A program made the position numbers and the translations under genes. This document shows positions 17,885-25,846 of a DNA stretch of 64,000 nt, one piece after another (the stretch's first letter is position 1; every line of letters starts with the position of its first letter). This DNA comes from Blastochloris viridis. GTDB taxonomy: Bacteria > Pseudomonadota > Alphaproteobacteria > Rhizobiales > Xanthobacteraceae. The stretch is taken from the NCBI RefSeq assembly GCF_001402875.1, contig NZ_CP012946.1:266001-330000 (forward strand), in the 5' to 3' direction. The notes under the pieces were generated by a model. It saw nothing but the letters and a program-made list of their open reading frames with translations. It was not told the DNA's origin and ran no database searches.

Positions 17885-18355
17885 TCAGATGCTCAACGGC
17901 GGTCGCAGGGAAGGGATCGCCGTGGCGCCGCACTGCGGCCGGCCGTCCGCGCCGTAGGGGGAATTGCCCGCCCGCTCATCGCGCACCGCCCGCAGCACCG
18001 CATCGAGGCGCCGGCGGCTGGCGTCGATTGCCCCGCGCAGCCGGTTGATGTTCTCGTCCACTGCGGCATGGAGCGTGTGCGAACGGGAGATCATTTCATC
18101 GCGCAGCTCGTCATTGGCCGCGGTGAGGTCGATGCGTTGATTGCGCACCGCCGCGACCCACTGCTCGAACGCCTCGCCCAGCTCGTTCTTGCGGGCGGTG
18201 GTGTCGATCAGCGATGCGGGAAAGCCCCGGCTCAGCGTCTTGTTCTCGGACACCAGGACTTCGACCAACTGGTCGATCAGGGTGATCGCGTCGGTGACGG
18301 CCGCATCGACGTCCGAGGCGGTCATCCTGGGCATCATTTGCGTTGAAACGGTCAT
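17885..18355 (-). CDS. FlgN-like flagellar export chaperone (tentative)
   Basis: A 156-residue mostly helical protein. FlgN chaperones bind FlgK and FlgL before export. The call rests on position immediately upstream of flgK, on size (FlgN is about 140 residues), and on a long amphipathic coiled region (ITLIDQLVEVLVSENKTL), which resembles FlgN openings with an early LIxxEN-type segment. The C-terminal 30 residues are low-complexity. I do not see a decisive motif. Spacing of 19 and 23 bases to its neighbours supports one operon. Confidence 0.65.
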   Translation of the reverse strand: MTVSTQMMPRMTASDVDAAVTDAITLIDQLVEVLVSENKTLSRGFPASLIDTTARKNELGEAFEQWVAAVRNQRIDLTAANDELRDEMISRSHTLHAAVDENINRLRGAIDASRRRLDAVLRAVRDERAGNSPYGADGRPQCGATAIPSLRPPLSI

Positions 18356-18374
18356 AGCACTCTCGCGGTTCGGG

Positions 18375-18662
18375 TCAGGGGCGCTTGCGGCCGTTGACCA
18401 GCGTCTGGGCGATGCGGTTGTAGGCAGACACTGCGGTCATCTGGCGAACCACGGTGTCGGTTTTCAGTCCGAGCGCGTCACGCCGCTCGGCCATGGCGCG
18501 GCGAACTTCCTCGACGTCCGAGATCAGCGCCAGCAGCCGAACCCGATGGGCGGGCCCATCGGGCGCCTGGGCGATGCGGTCGGCTTCGAGCATCAGCCGC
18601 TTTGCCTCGCGCAGCAGCGGCTCCTCATCGAGCAGATCGGGCGCTTGGCGGCGGCGGGCCAT
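18375..18662 (-). CDS. Small unknown protein in the flagellar operon
   Basis: Ninety-five residues, charged and helical, with no signal peptide or membrane segment. It starts 4 bases after the flgE stop and ends 19 bases before the FlgN-like gene, so it is translated within the hook operon. I do not recognise the family. The helical, arginine-rich sequence (EAKRLMLEADRIAQ, VEEVRRAMAERRDALGL) could suit a small chaperone or regulator of hook or junction-protein export. Function is unknown. Confidence 0.75.
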   Translation of the reverse strand: MARRRQAPDLLDEEPLLREAKRLMLEADRIAQAPDGPAHRVRLLALISDVEEVRRAMAERRDALGLKTDTVVRQMTAVSAYNRIAQTLVNGRKRP

Positions 18663-18666
18663 GAGA

Positions 18667-19872
18667 TTACCTCAGCGCCGAAATCAGGGTGTCGTACATG
18701 CTGCTCACGGTGCTGATCACCTGCGCCGAGGACGAGTAGGCCTGCTGGGCGGTGATCATCACGCTGAATTCCTCGGACGTGTCGGTCTTGCTGGACTCGA
18801 GCGTCGAGCCGTAGACCGTTCCGGCGCCGCCCTCGCCGGACACATGCAGGGTGCTGGTGCCCGAGGAACTGGATTCCCGGTAAAGGCCGCCGCTTTCGGC
18901 CGTAAGGCCGTTCGCGTTGGTGAAGGTCGCAACCGCTATCTGATAGATCGGAATGCTCGCGCCGTTGCTGTAGGAGGCGTTGACCATGCCGTCCTCGACG
19001 GTGATGCCGGTCAGCGAGCCGTAGGACAGGCCGTTCTGGTTGATGGTCTTCAGGTCGATCGTTGCGCCTTCGACCGACTGCTGCGACAGGCCGCTGAGAT
19101 TGAACGCGATGTCCGAAGTGCTGGTGCCGTTGCCCCAATCGATGTTCAGGGACTGGGTGGCGTCGGTCGACACGATCGCGCCGTTGGCGTCGAATTCGAT
19201 CGTGAACGTTGCCGGCGAGATGGTCGCACCGGTCGCGGTCGGGGTCGCGGTCCAGGTGTTGTCCGCTGCGTCCTTGGTCCAGGACAGGGTGACGTTGTGG
19301 GCATTGCCCTGCGAGTCGTAGACTTCGACGTCCATCGAGCCGACCACGCCGGCGGCGGCATTGGACGGAAGGTTGGCGCTGATGGTGGCGGTGGTGGTTG
19401 CCTGGGCGCAGCTCGGCTTGATGTTGGTATAGATCGCCTGGAGGGTACCGGAGGTCGCGCTGCCGATCACATTGCCGCTGGTGTCGGTCGGCCAGCCGAG
19501 CAGCTGGTAGCCATTGTTGACGAGGTAGCCGTCCTCGTCGGTCGAGAACTCGCCGTTGCGGGTGTAGTAACGGTTGGTGCTGTTCTCCGGCGACACCACG
19601 AAGAAGCCGTTGCCCTGGATCGCAAGGTCGGTATCGCTCGAGGTGCTGGCAAGCTGGCCTTGCGCGCTGATGTTGGAGCGCGTGTTCGAGAGCACGCCGC
19701 CCGACGAATAGGACGACGACGAGCTGCCGGTCACGAGGCTCTCGAAGCTGGCGACGGTGGTCTTGTAGCCGTAGGTGCTGGAGTTGGCGAGGTTATCGGA
19801 GACGGTCGCGATCGCCGTGCTCTGGGCCTTGAGCGCGGAAACCGACGAGTTGAGGGCGCCGGACAGACTCAT
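18667..19872 (-). CDS. flgE: Flagellar hook protein FlgE
   Basis: Structural subunit of the hook, 401 residues. The N-terminal rod/hook motif (SLSGALNSSVSALKAQS then DNLANSSTYGYKT) and the internal FlgE phrase DLAIQGNGFFVV followed by YYTRNGEFSTDEDGYLVNN are diagnostic. The C-terminus has the matching helix (ITAQQAYSSSAQVISTVSSMYDTL). ATG 19872 is the family start; an in-frame start 18 codons earlier overlaps flgD and is unlikely. It lies 10 bases after flgD, the hook cap it polymerises under. Confidence 0.95.
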   Translation of the reverse strand: MSLSGALNSSVSALKAQSTAIATVSDNLANSSTYGYKTTVASFESLVTGSSSSSYSSGGVLSNTRSNISAQGQLASTSSDTDLAIQGNGFFVVSPENSTNRYYTRNGEFSTDEDGYLVNNGYQLLGWPTDTSGNVIGSATSGTLQAIYTNIKPSCAQATTTATISANLPSNAAAGVVGSMDVEVYDSQGNAHNVTLSWTKDAADNTWTATPTATGATISPATFTIEFDANGAIVSTDATQSLNIDWGNGTSTSDIAFNLSGLSQQSVEGATIDLKTINQNGLSYGSLTGITVEDGMVNASYSNGASIPIYQIAVATFTNANGLTAESGGLYRESSSSGTSTLHVSGEGGAGTVYGSTLESSKTDTSEEFSVMITAQQAYSSSAQVISTVSSMYDTLISALR

Positions 19873-19882
19873 TGGGTACTCC

Positions 19883-20539
19883 TCAAGACTTGATGGCGAT
19901 GACGTTCGCGAATGCGACTTCCGCATCGCCGATTTGCAGCATCACGGTTCCGCTCGAGCTGTCGACGCCAGTGACGACTCCGACAACGGTGGATGACGTC
20001 GTGACGGCGTTGCCATCGGCGTCGGTGGCGGTGATGGACATGGTGTAGGTGCCCTCGGTCAGCTTGGTGCCGGAGGAGGTCGTGCCGTCCCAGACGAACG
20101 AATGTTCGCCGGCAGCGGTCTCGCCGGTGGTGGTGTAGACCGTCTTGCCGCTTTCGTCGGTGATCTTGATCGTGACCTTGCTGGCGTCGGACGCGAGCGT
20201 GTAGTTCCAGCTCGCCGAGCCATCGGCGAGTGCGTTGGTCGAGCCCGCCGCTTCCACCGTGTGGCCGACATAGCCGACGGCATTCGCCGCAAGCAGGCTG
20301 GCAAGCGCGGTGGTGATGTTGCCGAGCTGGTCGTTGACCTCCGACTGCTCGCTGAGGCTGGCGTAGGACACCAGCTGGCTCATGTATTCGGTGGGGTCGC
20401 TGGGATCGAGCGGGTTCTGGTTCTGGAGCTGCACGCACATCAGCGTGAGGAAGTCCGATGTGTCCAGATCGAGGCTGCTCGAGCTCGAGCTCGTGCTCGA
20501 GGAGTAGGTTGTCGATGTGGCCGATGAGACGGTTGTCAT
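19883..20539 (-). CDS. flgD: Flagellar hook-assembly scaffold FlgD
   Basis: Hook cap protein of 218 residues. The N-terminal FlgD motif DFLTLMCVQLQNQNPLDPSD is clear (the usual family form has an MxxQLxNQDPLxP pattern), followed by the EQSEVNDQLGNIT helix. The central part holds a FlgD-Ig/FLG-D tudor-like region (SFVWDGTTSSGTKLTEGTYT), and the C-terminus ends TVMLQIGDAEVAFANVIAI. The start at 20539 precedes a Ser/Thr-rich leader common in this family. It is the first gene of the hook operon, preceded by a 614-bp gap. Confidence 0.92.
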   Translation of the reverse strand: MTTVSSATSTTYSSSTSSSSSSLDLDTSDFLTLMCVQLQNQNPLDPSDPTEYMSQLVSYASLSEQSEVNDQLGNITTALASLLAANAVGYVGHTVEAAGSTNALADGSASWNYTLASDASKVTIKITDESGKTVYTTTGETAAGEHSFVWDGTTSSGTKLTEGTYTMSITATDADGNAVTTSSTVVGVVTGVDSSSGTVMLQIGDAEVAFANVIAIKS

Positions 20540-21153
20540 GGCAATACTCGACCAATATCTCGGACGGTCCCGGCGGCGGGAGCGTTGTTGTCTTCGTCGT
20601 GAATGGCGATCTGCAATTTGAACGGCGCTGCCCGATTTTCCGGGCAGGTTTTCTGCAGTGATCGCGAAATCACTTGGGGCCGACCCCGGTGGCGCGCGGG
20701 TCACGATCCACCGCGCGCCGCGGCCAAGCGACCGCATCGCGCCGATCGCCAATGTCGGCGAGGCGAAGCGGCGAACGACAAGCGTGAAAGGGGTTTTCGT
20801 GCAGGCGACCCGTGACGCGCGGCGTCGGACCATCCCGCCGATCTGATTGCGGCAGGCGGTCGATCTGAGCCGTTGAGTTATCGCGTTCCCTCTCGCAAAC
20901 CCGGTATGCACGTTTGCGCAAGAATGCTCGCGTGCCGCCGCCCCGACTCATCGCGGCATCAAAACGCGAGCGCAGCGCGAGGTGCCAGGCGCATACGCCT
21001 CGCTTCCGCGATTGGGGGTTGGGTGTTGCAGAGACACCGCAACAGCGCCGAGACCAGAAGCATCGCCCGCCGCACGCGGCATCGGGTGATGCTTGAGATT
21101 GCGTGATGACAACGCTGGCGCGGAACGTCAGATCCGGCCAGCGAATATGTCGG
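20540..21153. other. Intergenic region between fliS and flgD
   Basis: About 600 bp with no recognised gene. It should hold the promoter and leader of the flgD operon (minus strand). A stem-loop CTGCCCG/CGGGCAG at 20628-20647 lies about 90 bases upstream of the flgD start. I looked for the GG-N10-GC spacing of sigma-54 promoters close to flgD and did not find it. Confidence 0.55.
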
Positions 21154-21606
21154 TTACTGTGGCTGCTGCGGCGTCGAGGGCGAGAATCGCGTCGGCACCT
21201 TCGCCACCACGGCCCAGGCGTCGCGCAACTCGGCAAGGCCCTCGGCAAGCTTGGTGTAACGGCGAATGGCGTCGGGTTTTCCCATCGCCAGATACATCGC
21301 CATGATGTGGCGGTGGTAAAGCGACCGCAGGCGCTCGACCATCGCGCCACCGCGCTCCGCGTCGAGGTGCTGCGCCAGCCCGCGCAGGATCTGGGCGGAG
21401 TGCGAAATGTTGTTGAACGCCTCGTCGAATTTCCTGGCTTCGGTCGCGGCAATGATCCGCTTGAGATTCAGCAACACCCTGTCGAACGCCATCACGATCG
21501 CGGTCTGCGGCGCCACCGTGGTGGATGCGTTGCGATAGGCTGCCGACACCATCACCGCGGCAGTCGTCGGTAACTCAGGCTTGGCATCAATCGGAGCTTG
21601 AAGCAT
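21154..21606 (-). CDS. fliS: Flagellin export chaperone FliS
   Basis: A 150-residue helical chaperone that caps the C-terminus of unassembled flagellin. The family core is visible: AYRNASTTVAPQTAIVMAFDRVLLNLKRI (compare AYxxxxVxTAxPxxLxxMLYDG in the classic family) and the later helix LRSLYHRHIMAMYLAMGKPD. Its start codon lies 20 bases inside the end of fliD, indicating translational coupling. Confidence 0.88.
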   Translation of the reverse strand: MLQAPIDAKPELPTTAAVMVSAAYRNASTTVAPQTAIVMAFDRVLLNLKRIIAATEARKFDEAFNNISHSAQILRGLAQHLDAERGGAMVERLRSLYHRHIMAMYLAMGKPDAIRRYTKLAEGLAELRDAWAVVAKVPTRFSPSTPQQPQ

Positions 21607-23251
21607 CGAGCATGGCCTTGAGGTAAGCGAGGGTCGACTCGGCCTGGGCGATCGCCGCCTGGTATTTGGCGTAACGGGCGGTCAAACGCTCGCGCAACGC
21701 CTCGGCCCGGTCTTCGATCGTCGAGATATCGTCTTCGTAATCGGAATTCTTTTCCGTCAGGTTATCGATCACGGTCTGGATGGAATCTTCGCTCGCGGTG
21801 GTTACCGCATTATTGAGCTTGTCGGCGAGGCCATAGCCGAGCGTGACGTTGATCGATTCCGATGCATCGCCAAGAAACAGGAATGTGAAGCCCTCGTACG
21901 CGGTGCCGGTGGCACCCTTGATGCTGGTGCCGCTGATGGTGAACAGCGAGCTGTCGCCGCCGACTGATGCCGAGGTGACATTGCCGCTGCCGTCGACGGT
22001 GATGTCGAGGGTGAACGAGGACGGTGCGGACGAGCCGCGCGCAAGGATGCCCAGCTCGCTCGACGATGATTCGAAGCTGAATGTCAGGAGCGCCTTGACC
22101 TCGTCGAGGTTCTCAAGCAGTGCATCCTGCAGCGTCGTGGTGTCGAGGACGAGATTGTTCGAGGAATCGAAGCTCAATCCAAGCAGCGCCATGGTATTGT
22201 CGTCGATCATGGTGTTGAGCGCGTCCATGATGTCGGAGTTGACTTGCCGCAGCGTGCTGTCGCCGAACAGGACCGCGCTCTCGGCGGCGCCGCCACCCGC
22301 CGCGGTTGCCTGCTGGGTAATCACGAATTCGCGATAGGCATTGTAGGCGTCAACCAGCGACTGGATGGTATCGGCGATGCTGGTGAGATCGGTGCCGACT
22401 TCGACAGCGATGGACGTTCCCGTGGTGGTCGTGCCGTAGAGGTACAAGGTCACGCCGCTGAGAGCGTCGGAGATGGTGTTGGAGTCGCGGGTGATCGTGA
22501 CGCCGTCAATGGAGATGATGGCATCCTTCGCCTCTTGCAGCACGGTCTTGAAGTCGCCGGAGCTGTCAAGAATCTCAAGGCCACCGAGCACGTCGTCGCC
22601 GGATGCCGTGCTCGCGGTGATCGCCTTGCCGGTATCGCTCGCCGTCAGCACCAGCTGGTAGGAGGAATCCGAAACCTTCAGCACGGTGGCCTTGACGCCG
22701 CTGGTGCTGGTGGACGCGTTGATGGCGGTGGCGAGCTCGGACAGGCTGGTGGTGCTGGAGACGTCGATCGTCACCGCGGTTCCGCCTTCGACGCCAAGGG
22801 TGAAGGTGCCGGTGTAGCCGAGGTCGTCGTCCTTCGAGGTGACGGTTTTGCTCGAAACCTTGTGCGCCGTGGCGACCTGCTGGATCTGGATGTCGTAGGT
22901 GCCGAGATCGGTGCTGCTGTCGACGGCGACGCCGAGCACGTCGCCGGCGTCGTAGCTACCGGTCGTGCTCAGATAGGAAGTGCGGCTGTTGAAGATGTCG
23001 TCGCTCTTCGCCAGGTAGCCCGACGGCGCGCTCATCACATAAGCGGCGTCGGAAATGTCCGACAGCAGCGACTGCAACTCCTCATAGGCGGAGATCTTGG
23101 TGTCGTTCTTGGTGATCTTGGTCTCGAGCGTATCGGCTGGGACCAGCTTGGCGGCCACCACCTCTTCGATCAGCGCGCTCCAGTCCGAGTTCAGCGCCGA
23201 ACTCGAGTAGGTGCTGGAGGTCGAGGAACTTGTGCTCGAGATGGTGCTCAT
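21587..23251 (-). CDS. fliD: Flagellar filament cap protein FliD (HAP2)
   Basis: Filament cap of 554 residues. After a serine-rich start comes the FliD_N domain (DWSALIEEVVAAKLVPADTLETKITKN), with the typical region LGTYDIQIQQVATAHKV near residue 115. FliD_C features include SDALSGVTLYLYGTTT and SIADTIQSLVDAYNAYREFV, and the protein ends in the family helix (YAKYQAAIAQAESTLAYLKAML). Length is normal. It overlaps fliS by 20 bases and lies 326 bp downstream of the flagellin gene. Confidence 0.93.
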   Translation of the reverse strand: MSTISSTSSSTSSTYSSSALNSDWSALIEEVVAAKLVPADTLETKITKNDTKISAYEELQSLLSDISDAAYVMSAPSGYLAKSDDIFNSRTSYLSTTGSYDAGDVLGVAVDSSTDLGTYDIQIQQVATAHKVSSKTVTSKDDDLGYTGTFTLGVEGGTAVTIDVSSTTSLSELATAINASTSTSGVKATVLKVSDSSYQLVLTASDTGKAITASTASGDDVLGGLEILDSSGDFKTVLQEAKDAIISIDGVTITRDSNTISDALSGVTLYLYGTTTTGTSIAVEVGTDLTSIADTIQSLVDAYNAYREFVITQQATAAGGGAAESAVLFGDSTLRQVNSDIMDALNTMIDDNTMALLGLSFDSSNNLVLDTTTLQDALLENLDEVKALLTFSFESSSSELGILARGSSAPSSFTLDITVDGSGNVTSASVGGDSSLFTISGTSIKGATGTAYEGFTFLFLGDASESINVTLGYGLADKLNNAVTTASEDSIQTVIDNLTEKNSDYEDDISTIEDRAEALRERLTARYAKYQAAIAQAESTLAYLKAMLDASSSD

Positions 23252-23577
23252 CGAAGCTCTCCTTCATCAGCGGACGCGCCACGGATCGCGGGCCGGTCGC
23301 CCCCGACAGGCGGGGAGCCAATTGCTCAGTCAGCCGGCAGCGCCACACCACTGGCCGGTATCGCGTTGGTTTGCTTCCGGCACGGAACTGCCGGAGACGC
23401 CCCGTCGCCGGCGCGAAACACGTTGTGTCGTCCCGGACTGACGTCCGGTGCACCCGGCTTCGAGCCCCGCCGACCGCGCGCGATCTTTCGCCGGGAACAC
23501 CCCGGTGATGAGGACCGCGCGCCGCCGACGCGGGCCGGGTGAGGCGAAGGTCCGCGCTCACCCGGCCATGTGTCACG
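23252..23577. other. Intergenic region between fliC and fliD
   Basis: 326 bp without a gene. It contains the strong hairpin just after the flagellin gene (listed separately) and presumably a separate fliD promoter. No other structure was recognised. Confidence 0.55.
23533..23567 (-). terminator. Hairpin after the flagellin gene
   Basis: A perfect 11-bp stem, GGCCGGGTGAG with CTCACCCGGCC, around a 13-base loop, 11 bases after the fliC stop on the minus strand. No T-run follows, so it may stabilise or terminate the abundant flagellin transcript. Confidence 0.6.
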
Positions 23578-24393
23578 TCACTGCAGCAGCTTGAGCAGCG
23601 CCTGCGGCATCTGGTTCGCCGAGGCCAGCGCCGCGACGGCCGCCTGCACCTTCACTTCCGCCGACGACAGCTTGGCCTGCTCGGACGCCACGTCGACGTC
23701 TTCGATCGCCGAGTTGGCGGCGCTCAGGTTCTCGATCGAGGTCGCGATCGTGTCAGCCTGGAACTCGAAGCGCGACTGCTGGGCGCCGAGCGAGGCGCGG
23801 GCGGCCGAAACCGAGCCGATCGCGCTGGTGATCGCGGTCAGCGCGGCGGTCGCGGTCGTCTGGTCCGAAATGGTGGTTGCGTTCAACGAGAGAGCGGTAG
23901 CGTCGAGGTCGGTGAACGACAGCGAAATGGTGTCGGACGAGTTCGAGCCGACCATCACCGCGCCGAACGAGCCGGTGCCGTCGAGCAGCGAGACGTTGTT
24001 GTAGCGGGCGCCGGTCGCGACCGAGGTGATTTCTTCGGCGAGGTTGGTGAATTCCGCGTTGATGTACGAGCGCTCGGTGTCGGTCACCGTCGCGGAGCTC
24101 GCCTGAGTGGCCAGCGCCTTCATACGCATCAGGATGTCGGAGATGTTGGAGGCAGCGCCGTCAGCGGTCTGCAGCATCGCAGTGGCGTGCGAGGCGTTGG
24201 TGGCAGCCTGCTCGAGAGCAACGACGTCCGAGGAGATGCGGGTCGAAATGGCGAGGCCGGCGGCGTCGTCCGACGCCTTGGTGATGCGCGAGCCGGAGGC
24301 GATCTTCGACAGCGAGCTCGACTGGTCGGAGGAGTTGATGTTGAGGTAACGGACGGCGGAGTTGGCGGCGGTGTTGGTGGTGATAACGGGCAT
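23578..24393 (-). CDS. fliC: Flagellin
   Basis: Filament subunit of 271 residues. The N-terminal D0/D1 region (SAVRYLNINSSDQSSSLSKIASGSRITKASDDAAGLAIS) and the C-terminal region (EFQADTIATSIENLSAANSAIEDVDVASE) are clear. It is short: the variable central domain is reduced to a small insert around residues 140-185, as in many alphaproteobacterial flagellins. No flaF/flbT neighbours are present; fliD and fliS follow instead. A 133-bp gap upstream separates it from the sigma-factor gene and should carry its promoter. Confidence 0.95.
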   Translation of the reverse strand: MPVITTNTAANSAVRYLNINSSDQSSSLSKIASGSRITKASDDAAGLAISTRISSDVVALEQAATNASHATAMLQTADGAASNISDILMRMKALATQASSATVTDTERSYINAEFTNLAEEITSVATGARYNNVSLLDGTGSFGAVMVGSNSSDTISLSFTDLDATALSLNATTISDQTTATAALTAITSAIGSVSAARASLGAQQSRFEFQADTIATSIENLSAANSAIEDVDVASEQAKLSSAEVKVQAAVAALASANQMPQALLKLLQ

Positions 24394-24529
24394 CGGAGTC
24401 AGCCTTTCTGTTGAACAGCCGGTGCCGATTTGCTGCCGGCCGGCTGTGTTGACGCGCTTGCGTCTGTAGGTTCAACGAAAGCCGGACACCGAAACTGGCG
24501 AACCCGTCGGTCGGACCGCGTCGCTTTGG

Positions 24530-25213
24530 TTAGTCCTCGGTTAATGACTGCCGGATCGAGTGCTCCTGGCGGCGCAGCAGCTTGCGCAGCTGCTGGCGTC
24601 CGCGCTTGAGCAGCGACTCCACCGCCGACACCGTGGTCTGCATCACCTCGGCGATCTCGGCGTTGCTGAGGTTCTCGTGGTAGGACAGGATCAGCACGAC
24701 GCGCTGGTGGTCGGGCAGCTGGCCCATCGCGCTCTCGAGCGCGTTCAGAACCTCGTTGCGGTGCAGTTGGGATTCGGCGCCCGGTGTGCCGTCCGGCACC
24801 TCCGGTGCCGCTTCGAGGTCGTCGTTGCGCGGCTGGCGGCGCAGGTCGATGCAGCGGTTGGTCACCACCCGGTAGAGCCAGGTCGAGAATTTGGCGCGGC
24901 CGCCTTCCCAGCGGCCGCGGTGGGTCCACACCTTCAGCAGCACGTCCTGCACGACGTCGTCGGCATCGGCCGGGTTGTCGAGGATGCGCAGCGCCAGCGC
25001 GTAGGCGCGGTCGATATGGCGGCGAACGAGCAGGGCGAACGCAGATTCGTCGTTTTCACCAATGCGGCGCAGCAACTCGTCGTCGCTGTCGAGGTCGGAC
25101 GCCGGGGGCGTGGCCCGCGTAACCGCAGCCTGCGCCGTGACATTTCCACTCGGCTGCGGCTCCAGGTCCGTCTCCGAAGAGGAAGGCGTCGTCAAAACCG
25201 ATGCGTACGCCAT
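24530..25213 (-). CDS. ECF-type RNA polymerase sigma factor
   Basis: Sigma factor of 227 residues. Region 2 spans roughly residues 60-125 (ALRILDNPADADDVVQDVLLKVW, then FSTWLYRVVTNRCIDLRR), and region 4 spans 155-215 (LPDHQRVVLILSYHENLSNAEIAEVM, the recognition helix VSAVESLLKRGRQQL). There is a non-conserved 45-residue N-terminal extension. No anti-sigma factor or membrane partner is adjacent, so how it is held inactive is not evident. It sits just upstream of fliC on the same strand; co-transcription or control of flagellin is possible but unproven. GGAG lies 7 bases before the ATG. Confidence 0.92.
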   Translation of the reverse strand: MAYASVLTTPSSSETDLEPQPSGNVTAQAAVTRATPPASDLDSDDELLRRIGENDESAFALLVRRHIDRAYALALRILDNPADADDVVQDVLLKVWTHRGRWEGGRAKFSTWLYRVVTNRCIDLRRQPRNDDLEAAPEVPDGTPGAESQLHRNEVLNALESAMGQLPDHQRVVLILSYHENLSNAEIAEVMQTTVSAVESLLKRGRQQLRKLLRRQEHSIRQSLTED

Positions 25214-25846
25214 ACCAGATCTCCAAACCTACGACGTCGTGGCCACCCAATTCGGGCGTCTGACAGTTGAACGGGCAAGCTAGCGAATTCGGGCGAACAA
25301 AAACGTTGCCGATCGAAGCTTTTTTGAAATATCTCTAGGAAAAATCTTCCCAGTTGCACCGGGAAATTTTTGCCCACCTGTTTTAATCAAGTAAAAAATC
25401 ATTGAGCCGGAGAACCTCTCGATTTTTCTGTGACGAATATTACGTAGTTATGACAGTTTGCTGCGCTACACGGTACCCCAAGCGGACTGTTCTCGGGAAG
25501 CTGCCCAGCTCGACGTTACGAATCGCGTCTGGGGAGGGGCTGCAGGCAAGCCGACAACGCAACGCGCCGCGACAGACCCGTTGCCGCGAATGCGACGGAC
25601 CATGGCCACAGTCCGTCATTTCATGGCTAAAAAATCGTTAAACAGGCGAGCAAAGCATGGGCCGCGGCGGTGGCGGGCGCACTCGGCGCTGGTCAAGGTC
25701 GCCGCACGGGCACATCGGCCGCGTCGCGCCGGCTCGCATCGACATGGTTGCGCTGAAGCGCTGCCCGGCAAAAGGTGCGGGCTGCGGTCGCGGCGGTTTT
25801 CCGGCCGCCGACCGTTCGAAGACACAGGACACCAGGATTGGGACCG
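25214..25846. other. AT-rich divergent intergenic region
   Basis: 633 bp between the divergent sigma-factor and glycosyltransferase genes. The first 250 bases (about 25280-25450) are markedly AT-richer than the rest of the window, with several A and T tracts, as expected for a regulatory region or a trace of transferred DNA. It contains an A/T-flanked hairpin (listed separately). The open frames at 25402 and 25458 have no recognisable homology. Confidence 0.6.
25340..25371. terminator. A/T-flanked hairpin in the divergent region
   Basis: AAAAATCTTCCC pairs with GGGAAATTTTT, with one bulged base, around a 9-base loop. The A- and T-tracts would give a T-run on either strand, so it could terminate in both directions. 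It sits upstream of both flanking genes, where it would insulate or attenuate instead of ending a known transcript. Confidence 0.5.

Noticed and set aside
20540..20700. Sigma-54 promoter upstream of flgD
   Set aside because: No GG-N10-GC arrangement was found in the leader; a TTGCA occurs but without a matching -24 element.
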